Both the position numbers and the translations under genes were made by a program. Shown one piece after another: positions 6,438-11,487 of a DNA stretch of 11,487 bases; the stretch's first letter is position 1; each line of letters starts with the position of its first letter. The notes under the pieces were generated by a model. It worked only from the letters and a program-made list of their open reading frames with translations, was not told the origin of the DNA and ran no database searches. The stretch lies in assembly GCA_030425945.1 (NCBI GenBank), contig JAUHZL010000049.1:1-11487 (forward strand), given 5' to 3'. This DNA is from Alphaproteobacteria bacterium (GTDB taxonomy: Bacteria > Pseudomonadota > Alphaproteobacteria > Rhodobacterales > Rhodobacteraceae).

Positions 6438-7350
6438 GCTCGGGGAAGCGGGAGCGGGTGACCTCGCGGATCACGGCGGCGATCTGGCGATACCCGGTGG
6501 CGCGCCCGGCCCGCTTGCGCCAGGCGAGGCCGATGGCGCGGGTGATCTTGCGGCCCTTGAGCGGGCGCACGGCGACCTCGGCCCCGCGGCCGGAAATCTC
6601 GGACCGGACGTACAGCGCGGGCAGGAAGGTCACGCCCATGCCCATGCCGACCATCTGGCGCAGCGCGTCGAGCGAGGTGCCCTCGTAGTCGCGCTGCAGC
6701 GTCGCGCCGAAGTCGCGGGCGATCTGGGCGATCTGGTCGTGCAGGTGATAGTCCGGGTTCAGCGCCAGCAGGGCCTCGCCGCGCAGGTCGTCGGGCTGGA
6801 CCGCCTCCGCCCGGGCGAGCCGGTGATCGGCGGGCAGGGCGAGGTAGAGCGGTTCGCGGAACAGGCGCTCGGTCTCGAAATCGGCCCCGGCGACCGGAAG
6901 CTGGGCGAGGATCACGTCATGGGTCCCGCGGCCGAGTTCCTGTTCCAGGAGGCGCGGGTTGCTCTCGCGGATGTAGAGGCGCAGGTCGGGGTGTGCCTGG
7001 TGCAGCGCGCCGACGACATGCGGCAAGAGGTAGGGACCGAGCGTCGGCTTCGCGCCGAGGCGGATCGTGCCGACGAGGCCGTCCCGTGCCGCCCCGGCCA
7101 GGTCGACGATGCCTTGCACCTCGTCCAGCACGTCGCGGGCGCGCTGGGTGATCTCGCGGCCCATCGGGGTCAGTCGCACCCCGCCGCGCCCGCGCTCGAC
7201 CAGCGGCAGGCCGAGCGCCTCCTCCAGCGCCTGGATCTGGGCCGAGAGCGAGGGTTGCGAGACCCCGACACGCTCGGCGGCGCGGCGGAAATGCGCGGTG
7301 TCGTCGAGGGCGACGAGGTATCGGAACTGGCGCAGGGTCGGGTCAGGCAT
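6421..7350 (-). CDS. OxyR-like LysR regulator lacking redox cysteines
   Basis: A 309-residue LysR protein. The winged helix is LRQFRYLVALDDTAHFRRAA, then VGVSQPSLSAQIQALEE. The effector domain is recognisably OxyR-like: KPTLGPYLLPHVVGALHQAH, DVILAQLP and SLDALRQMVGMGMGVTFLPA. In E. coli OxyR the redox pair lies in GHCLRDQ (Cys199) and nine residues on (Cys208). Here the matching segment is DYHLHDQ (His202) with Ala211, and the whole protein contains no cysteine. Peroxide sensing by disulfide formation is therefore excluded; a small-molecule ligand or another oxidation chemistry is possible. Start chosen: ATG 7350, the normal N-terminus for the family, although the Shine-Dalgarno is weak. The open frame extends to 7980, but without family similarity and across the promoter. 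Confidence 0.9.
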   Translation of the reverse strand: MPDPTLRQFRYLVALDDTAHFRRAAERVGVSQPSLSAQIQALEEALGLPLVERGRGGVRLTPMGREITQRARDVLDEVQGIVDLAGAARDGLVGTIRLGAKPTLGPYLLPHVVGALHQAHPDLRLYIRESNPRLLEQELGRGTHDVILAQLPVAGADFETERLFREPLYLALPADHRLARAEAVQPDDLRGEALLALNPDYHLHDQIAQIARDFGATLQRDYEGTSLDALRQMVGMGMGVTFLPALYVRSEISGRGAEVAVRPLKGRKITRAIGLAWRKRAGRATGYRQIAAVIREVTRSRFPELTIER

Positions 7351-7382
7351 GGGCGGGCACCGGGTCGGGGCTGTCGGCAAGG

Positions 7383-7411
7383 ATGATAGGAACTTCCTAT
7401 CAAAACTTCCA
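7383..7411 (-). promoter_or_regulatory. Probable promoter of the OxyR-like gene
   Basis: On the minus strand, TGGAAG (7411-7406), a 17-bp spacer and TATCAT (7388-7383, five of six consensus bases). It would give a leader of about 25 nt to the ATG at 7350. The regulator site covers the -10 box and much of the spacer. Confidence 0.45.
7384..7402. promoter_or_regulatory. OxyR-type ATAG-N7-CTAT operator
   Basis: TGATAGGAACTTCCTATCA is a perfect inverted repeat with 9-bp arms about one central base. It contains ATAG-N7-CTAT, the arrangement of one OxyR half-site pair (family knowledge) and a T-N11-A LysR box. The second ATAG-N7-CTAT pair of a full OxyR site is not present at the expected spacing on either side. 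Confidence 0.65.
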
Positions 7412-7601
7412 GCATGATTGTCTTCACTCTGCGTTCGCCGCCCCCATCTCCTGACCCAGACAGGGACACGCAAGCCTGTCCGACAACCTGCCCCGGGGAC
7501 CTCCCCTCTCTCGTTCCCACTCTCTTCCGTCCCAGGGGAGATTTCCGGGGCAGACCAGATACACCGCCCGCCCCCGCGCGGGCCCGCAGGAGACAGATGC
7601 G

Positions 7602-7829
7602 ATGCCGACCCCCGCCGGTCAGATCGGAGCCAGCCTGAGGCTTGCGGCGCTCGGACGCCGCGCCCGTCGGCTGGAAGCCCGGCTGGAGACCGCGCAGGAC
7701 GCGCAGCCGCTGGACCTGCCGCTGCTGAGTGCGCTGCTGGCCGAACGCCACGCGCTGATGACCGAGATCGCCTCGCTCGAGGCCACGAGAAGGGCACAAG
7801 GACCCGTCGGGCCGACGCAAGCGGCCTGA
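7602..7829 (+). CDS. Small helical protein of unknown function
   Basis: A 75-residue protein I do not recognise. It begins MPTPAGQIGASLRLAALGRR and continues with two amphipathic helices rich in Arg, Glu, Leu and Ala (about 14-33 and 39-66), suggesting a helical hairpin or short coiled coil. There is no cysteine, signal peptide or membrane segment. Support for a real gene: AGGAG at 7588-7592 eight to nine bases before the ATG, strong G/C third-position bias, and a hairpin just after the stop. It lies 171 bp upstream of mnhA in the same direction and diverges from the OxyR-like gene, so it may share control with either. Function open. Confidence 0.6.
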   Translation: MPTPAGQIGASLRLAALGRRARRLEARLETAQDAQPLDLPLLSALLAERHALMTEIASLEATRRAQGPVGPTQAA

Positions 7830-7864
7830 CCCCTCGCCCTGATGCCGCCCGGCAACGGGTGGCC

Positions 7865-7900
7865 CGGACCGCGCCGCATCCGGGGCCGCGGCGCGGTCCG
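7865..7900 (+). terminator. Strong hairpin between small gene and mnhA
   Basis: CGGACCGCGCCGC and GCGGCGCGGTCCG form a perfect 13-bp stem around the 10-nt loop ATCCGGGGCC. Only a short, interrupted pyrimidine run (ACCCTCCTTG) follows. It may terminate the small gene, or act as a partial terminator or attenuator ahead of the antiporter operon. Confidence 0.5.
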
Positions 7901-7928
7901 ACCCTCCTTGCAGGCTTGCCCCGACCCG

Positions 7929-7946
7929 GATCACGTCTAGGTGATC
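7929..7946. promoter_or_regulatory. Inverted repeat upstream of mnhA
   Basis: GATCAC-GTCTAG-GTGATC has 6-bp arms and a 6-bp spacer, centred about 63 bp before the mnhA start. It could be an operator for the antiporter operon. No convincing -10/-35 pair is visible beside it, so the call is tentative. Confidence 0.3.
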
Positions 7947-8000
7947 GACATGCAGGCGCACCGGTCCGCGGCGCGCTCACGACAACAAGAATGAAGGCCG

Positions 8001-10235
8001 ATGCCCCGGGTCCTGACGTTTCTTCCCGCCGTGCTGTCCGCGCTTGCGGCGCTGTGGCTCCTCGGCTTCGCCGGCCCGGTGGCCGACGGCGAGACGCTGG
8101 CCTGGAGCCGGGTCTGGATCGAGGGGCTGGGGATCGAGGTCGCCTTCCTGATCGACGGTCTCGCCCTGACCTTCGCGCTGATGGTGACCGGGATCGGCGC
8201 CCTGATCTTCCTCTACACCGCCGTCTATTTCAAAGGGCACGCCAAGCTGCCGCGCCTGCTGGTGCTGCTGTCGCTTTTCGCGGTGTCGATGCTGGGCCTC
8301 GTGCTGGCGGATGACGCGATCACGCTCTTCGTGTTCTGGGAACTGACGACGATCACCTCGTTCCTTCTGGTGGGCTTCGATCACGAGAAGGCCGATGCGC
8401 GCGGCAAGGCGCTGCAGGCGCTGATCGTCACCGGCCTTGGCGGGCTGGCGCTGCTCGCAGGCCTGATCCTGCTGGGCTTCGAGGCGGGCACCTTTCGCCT
8501 GAGCGAGATCAACGCGATGGGAGGGCTGAGCACGGCGGCGCTATACGTCCCGATCGTGGTGCTGGTGCTGCTCGGGGCCTTCACCAAGTCGGCGCAGTTC
8601 CCGTTCCACTTCTGGCTGCCGGGCGCGATGGCGGCACCGACGCCGGTGTCGGCCTACCTGCACTCGGCCACCATGGTGAAGGCGGGGGTCTACCTCGTGG
8701 CGCGGCTGTCGCCGGCGCTGGGCGGGACCGACCTGTGGATCTGGTCGCTGACGCTGTTCGGCGCGGTCACGATGATCTGGGCCAGCGTGCTGGCGCTGAA
8801 GCAGACCGACCTGAAGCTGATGCTGGCCTATACCACGGTCATGGGTCTCGGCGCGCTGATGATGTTCCTCGGCGGCGAGAGCCGTTACGCGACGGCGGCG
8901 GCGGCGACCTTCCTCGTGGTGCACGCGCTCTACAAGGCGGCGCTCTTCCTGACCGTGGGCCTGATCGACAAGGGCACCGGCACCCGCGAGGTTACCCGGC
9001 TGGGCGGGCTGGCGCGCGCGATGCCGATCACCATGATGATCGCCAGCGTCGCGGCGCTGTCGATGGCGGGCTTCCCGCCGCTGATCGGCTTCATCGGCAA
9101 GGAGTTGAAATACGAGGGCGCGCTGGCGGTGGCGACCGAACCGCTGCTGGTCGCGACGGCGGCGCTGCTCGCGAACGCGATGATGGTGGCCTGCGCCGGC
9201 CTGGTCGCGGTGGCGCCCTTCTGGGGCAAGCGCGGCGACACGCCGAAGACCCCCGGCGACGTGTCGGTGTGGCTCTGGATCGGGCCGGCGGTTCTGGCGG
9301 CGCTCGGGCTGTGGTTCGGCCTGATGCCCGACACCCTGTCGCGGGTCGTGGTCAACCCGGTGGTCGCGTCGATCGCGCCCGGCACGAAGGACGTGGAACT
9401 GAAGCTGTGGCACGGGATCAACGTGCCGTTCCTGCTGTCGCTGGCGACCTTCGCGCTGGGGATCGTGCTCTATCGCGGGCGGGCGGAGATCCGCGCGGCG
9501 CTGAACCGCCCGGGCTTCGGCGGCATGCCCGCGGCCGACGTGTTCGAGGCGCTGCTGGCGGCCTTCAAGCGCTTCGCCGCCTGGACCGCGCGCACCGTGC
9601 AGGGCGGGCGGATGAGCGTCTATCTCCGGGTGGCCTTCGCGATGCTGGCGCTGCTGGTCTGGGGCGCGCATCTCGTCAGCCCGGCCGAGACCCTGCCGCC
9701 GCCGGGACAGGTCGCGCTGATCCCGCTGGCGGTGACGGGCCTGATCCTCGCGGCCGGTTTCGTGGTGCTGGTGACGAATTCGCGGCTCTACGGCCTGACG
9801 GCGCTGGGGATCGTGGGCGCGGCCATCGCGTTGATCTTCGTGTTCTTCTCTGCCATCGACGTGGCGATCACCCAGCTTCTGGTCGAGATGCTGGTGGTGA
9901 TCATCCTCGCGGTGGCGCTGGTGAAGCTGCCCGCGATGCCCTTCCAGCGGCACTTCCGGGCGGGCGATGCGCTGATCGCCACCGCGCTGGGGATCGGGGT
10001 CGCCTTTGTCGTGGCCGCCGTGCTGACGCGGCCCTTCGATGCACGGATCACCGAGTTCTACGAGGCGGCGAGCCTGCCCGATGCCTTTGGGCGCAACGTG
10101 GTCAACGTGATCCTGGTGGATTTCCGGGCCCTCGATACCCTGGGCGAGGTGGCGGTGGTGCTGGTGGCCGCGATCGCCGCGGTTGCCGCGCTGACCGCGG
10201 GACGCAAGTCCCGGCGCGGGGAGGGCGGGGAATGA
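8001..10235 (+). CDS. mnhA: Mrp-type Na+/H+ antiporter subunit A
   Basis: A 744-residue multi-spanning inner-membrane protein related to NuoL. It is a core ion-translocating subunit of the Mrp/Mnh/Pha complex, which exports Na+ (or K+) in exchange for protons. Visible hallmarks: VFWELTTITSFLLVGF (Glu114, the conserved acidic residue), FTKSAQFPFHFWLPGAMAAP with Lys196, HSATMVKAGVY (Lys227), HALYKAALF and GFIGKELKYEG (Lys367). After a hydrophilic stretch (491-537) the C-terminal extension carries the DUF4040/MbhD-like SAIDVAITQLLVEMLVVII (617-635) and an MbhE-like DFRALDTLGEVAVVLVAA. It ends in a basic tail, AGRKSRRGEGGE. The start has only GAAGG close by, so initiation may be modest. The stop overlaps the next ATG (ATGA, 10232-10235). 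Confidence 0.95.
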   Translation: MPRVLTFLPAVLSALAALWLLGFAGPVADGETLAWSRVWIEGLGIEVAFLIDGLALTFALMVTGIGALIFLYTAVYFKGHAKLPRLLVLLSLFAVSMLGLVLADDAITLFVFWELTTITSFLLVGFDHEKADARGKALQALIVTGLGGLALLAGLILLGFEAGTFRLSEINAMGGLSTAALYVPIVVLVLLGAFTKSAQFPFHFWLPGAMAAPTPVSAYLHSATMVKAGVYLVARLSPALGGTDLWIWSLTLFGAVTMIWASVLALKQTDLKLMLAYTTVMGLGALMMFLGGESRYATAAAATFLVVHALYKAALFLTVGLIDKGTGTREVTRLGGLARAMPITMMIASVAALSMAGFPPLIGFIGKELKYEGALAVATEPLLVATAALLANAMMVACAGLVAVAPFWGKRGDTPKTPGDVSVWLWIGPAVLAALGLWFGLMPDTLSRVVVNPVVASIAPGTKDVELKLWHGINVPFLLSLATFALGIVLYRGRAEIRAALNRPGFGGMPAADVFEALLAAFKRFAAWTARTVQGGRMSVYLRVAFAMLALLVWGAHLVSPAETLPPPGQVALIPLAVTGLILAAGFVVLVTNSRLYGLTALGIVGAAIALIFVFFSAIDVAITQLLVEMLVVIILAVALVKLPAMPFQRHFRAGDALIATALGIGVAFVVAAVLTRPFDARITEFYEAASLPDAFGRNVVNVILVDFRALDTLGEVAVVLVAAIAAVAALTAGRKSRRGEGGE

Positions 10236-10747
10236 GCGGGCCGAGGAAGTTGAAAGGTGGCCTAAGATTCTTAGGCGAAGGCCGGTTTGCGGCGGGTTCC
10301 GCAGGGCGTGGCCTTGAAATCACACAGTTTTTTTCGGCGGAGTTGCCGCTTTTCCTCGTCCGGCTAAGAATTTTAGGACGGTTTGTCAGGGGGTTGGGCG
10401 GTTCTTCCGGGCACAAGACGGGTGTGCAGCCGGGGTTGGCGGCGTCGCGCGCGCCGCGTTTGATGGGCAAGGGCAGCCTAAAAAACTTAGGCGAGGGCTG
10501 GTTTGCGGCGGAGTCCGCAGGCCGTGCCCCTGAAATCATGAGGTTTTTTTCCGCGGTGTCGGCGTTTTTCCTGTCCGGGCTAAGAATTTTAGCCCGGGGT
10601 ATCAGCGGGTTGGGTGGCCTGTTCGAACCCCTGACCGATGCGCAGGCGGGGTTTGGCCCGTCTCGCGCGCTGGTCGCGGTGCCCGTGACCGCCCGAGCGC
10701 CCGCCCGCCGGGCGCCGCGTCCGATCCTCAGCGAGGTGCGCCGATGA
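10232..10747 (+). CDS. Repeat-derived 171-codon frame between mnhA and mnhB
   Basis: An open frame of 171 residues that I do not recognise. It starts in an ATGA overlap with the mnhA stop, preceded by GAGG at 10221-10224, and ends in an ATGA overlap with the mnhB start. The product is two imperfect copies of one unit 72 residues apart: FLGEGRFAAGSAGR (13-26) matches NLGEGWFAAESAGR (85-98), and LPLFLVRLRIL (38-48) matches SAFFLSGLRIL (110-120). After that comes a basic tail, ARAPARRAPRPILSEVRR. No membrane segment is clear. Codon use is unlike the neighbours: four CTA, four TTA and three AGA codons, plus runs of seven T. It may be translated simply to keep mnhB coupled to mnhA, or be non-functional inserted DNA that happens to stay open. 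Real translation is plausible; a function is not established. Confidence 0.45.
   Translation: MSGPRKLKGGLRFLGEGRFAAGSAGRGLEITQFFSAELPLFLVRLRILGRFVRGLGGSSGHKTGVQPGLAASRAPRLMGKGSLKNLGEGWFAAESAGRAPEIMRFFSAVSAFFLSGLRILARGISGLGGLFEPLTDAQAGFGPSRALVAVPVTARAPARRAPRPILSEVRR
10260..10452 (+). repeat. 193-bp direct repeat, unit 1
   Basis: It begins with hairpin GCCTAAGATTCTTAGGC (10260-10276, perfect 8-bp arms), followed by GGTTTGCGGCGG, TCCGCAGG, TGAAATCA, a T7 run (10328-10334) and a second, bulged hairpin round CTAAGAATTTTAG (10357-10380). It ends near GTCGCGCGCG. By hand count the first 148 bases are about three quarters identical to unit 2, with no gaps needed. Confidence 0.88.
10476..10668 (+). 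repeat. 193-bp direct repeat, unit 2
   Basis: It lies exactly 216 bp from unit 1 throughout. The first hairpin is GCCTAAAAAACTTAGGC (10476-10492, 6-bp arms), the T7 run is 10544-10550, and the second hairpin is CCGGGCTAA-GAATT-TTAGCCCGG in form (10575-10597, 9-bp arms). The unit ends near GTCTCGCGCG, and ordinary GC-rich sequence resumes before mnhB. Confidence 0.88.
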
Positions 10748-11187
10748 ACTCCACGATCCTGCGCACCGGCAGCCGCGTGCTGCTGCCGCTCTTCCTGATC
10801 GCGTCGGTCCTGATCCTGCTGCGCGGCCACAACGAGCCGGGTGGCGGGTTCATCGGCGGCCTAATGGCGGTCATCGCGGTCGCGCTGCATGCCATCGCCG
10901 CAGGCCCCGAGGCCGCCCGCGCGGCCCTGCGCGTCGAGCCGCTCGCCATCGCGGGGATCGGCCTTCTCTGCGCGGTAGCCGCCGGGTTCTGGGGCATCGC
11001 GGCCGGCGGGGACTTCCTGACCGGGGTCTGGCCGCTGCTGAGCACCACGCCCGAGGGCGACAAGGCCGGGCTGCCGGTCGGGTCGGTCCTGCTGTTCGAT
11101 ACCGGCGTCTACCTGACCGTTCTCGGCGCGGTCAGCGCGATCCTCTTCGCGCTCGAGGATGCCGTCTATGCCGAGGGAGACGACTGA
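10744..11187 (+). CDS. mnhB: Mrp-type Na+/H+ antiporter subunit B
   Basis: A 147-residue membrane subunit of the same antiporter complex. Family motifs: STILRTGSRVLLPLFLIAS, RGHNEPGGGFIGGL (27-40) and GSVLLFDTGVYLTVLGA (113-129). There are four hydrophobic segments, about 11-26, 35-53, 66-86 and 114-137. GAGG at 10733-10736 lies seven bases before the ATG. The start overlaps the stop of the preceding repeat-derived frame as ATGA, and its own stop shares one base with the mnhC start. Length is normal for the family, so the upstream insertion has not damaged it. Confidence 0.95.
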   Translation: MNSTILRTGSRVLLPLFLIASVLILLRGHNEPGGGFIGGLMAVIAVALHAIAAGPEAARAALRVEPLAIAGIGLLCAVAAGFWGIAAGGDFLTGVWPLLSTTPEGDKAGLPVGSVLLFDTGVYLTVLGAVSAILFALEDAVYAEGDD

Positions 11188-11487
11188 TGGAACTGGTTCT
11201 GGCCGGGCTTGTCGGCTTTCTGGTGGCGGCGGGGGCCTACCTAATGATGAGCGGGCAACTCGTGCGCTTCCTCTTCGGGCTGGTGCTTCTGTCGAACGCG
11301 GCGAACCTCGCGATCTTCGCCAGCGGGCGGCTCGACTATGCCGCGCCGCCCTTCGTGCCCGACGGCGCCAAGATCCCCGATCCGGGCGTGGCGAACGCGC
11401 TGCCGCAGGCGCTGATCCTGACCGCCATCGTGATCGGCTTCGGCCTGCTCGCCTTCGCGCTGGCGCTGGCGTTCCGCGCCTGGCAGA
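11187..11487 (+). CDS. mnhC: Mrp-type Na+/H+ antiporter subunit C (3' end outside window)
   Basis: A NuoK-like small membrane subunit; 100 codons are visible before the right edge. The start ATG overlaps the mnhB stop by one base (TGATG), indicating coupled translation. Hydrophobic segments lie at about 2-21, 26-46 and 74-97. Family motifs are LVRFLFGLVLLSNAANLAIF (25-44) and ANALPQALILTAIVIGF (69-85). MrpC is normally about 110-125 residues, so little is missing. Genes for subunits D to G are expected downstream. Confidence 0.93.
   Translation, partial: MELVLAGLVGFLVAAGAYLMMSGQLVRFLFGLVLLSNAANLAIFASGRLDYAAPPFVPDGAKIPDPGVANALPQALILTAIVIGFGLLAFALALAFRAWQ

Noticed and set aside
7459..7479. GACAGG...CCTGTC hairpin in the leader before the small gene
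   Set aside because: Six base pairs around a ten-base loop in GC-rich DNA are expected by chance, and nothing else supports a riboswitch or attenuator.
7351..7980. N-terminal extension of the OxyR-like gene
   Set aside because: It would give about 210 extra residues with no family match and would place the -10 box and operator inside the coding region; LysR proteins start at the residue chosen.
8541..9953. Long minus-strand open frame opposite mnhA
   Set aside because: The product is His/Arg/Gln-rich low-complexity sequence mirroring mnhA codons; mnhA has unambiguous motifs on the other strand.

Overview
The window is very GC-rich, with strong G/C preference at third codon positions. It carries a methylmalonyl-CoA mutase, an Aer-like PAS sensor, an OxyR-like regulator and an Mrp-type antiporter operon. 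Together with the dispersed palindromic repeats this points to an alphaproteobacterium, most likely Rhodobacteraceae. That placement is inferred from protein character and repeat style, not from a search.

Layout. 2-1600 (+): C-terminal three quarters of methylmalonyl-CoA mutase, entering from the left edge. 1601-2629: about 1 kb with no convincing gene, holding four same-orientation copies of a palindrome-centred repeat. 2630-3925 (-): soluble PAS sensor of the Aer type with no normal methyl-accepting signalling domain. 4023-4763 (+): dienelactone-hydrolase-like alpha/beta hydrolase, divergent from the PAS gene. 4776-4817: two adjacent perfect hairpins between convergent genes. 4860-5726 (-): NAD(P)-binding atypical SDR/NmrA-like protein. 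5853-6437 (+): TetR regulator divergent from it, with two operators between them, one inside a perfect 34-bp palindrome. 6421-7350 (-): LysR regulator of OxyR type with no cysteine, preceded by a perfect ATAG-N7-CTAT site over its probable promoter; its end overlaps the tetR end by 17 bp. 7602-7829 (+): unknown 75-residue helical protein. 7865-7900: strong hairpin. 8001-11487 (+): mnhA, an unexpected 171-codon frame, mnhB and the start of mnhC.

How it works together. The clearest functional unit is the Mrp Na+/H+ antiporter operon, whose remaining subunits should lie to the right. The SDR/TetR pair looks like a locally controlled redox or detoxification module. The OxyR-like gene probably controls itself and perhaps something nearby, but its sensing cannot use OxyR disulfide chemistry. 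The mutase belongs to propionyl-CoA / ethylmalonyl-CoA metabolism and is unrelated to the rest.

The most unusual feature is at 10232-10747. mnhA and mnhB, normally adjacent, are separated by two copies of a 193-bp, T-run-containing, hairpin-bearing repeat in exact 216-bp register. They form an open frame joined to both neighbours by ATGA stop/start overlaps, each with a good ribosome binding site.
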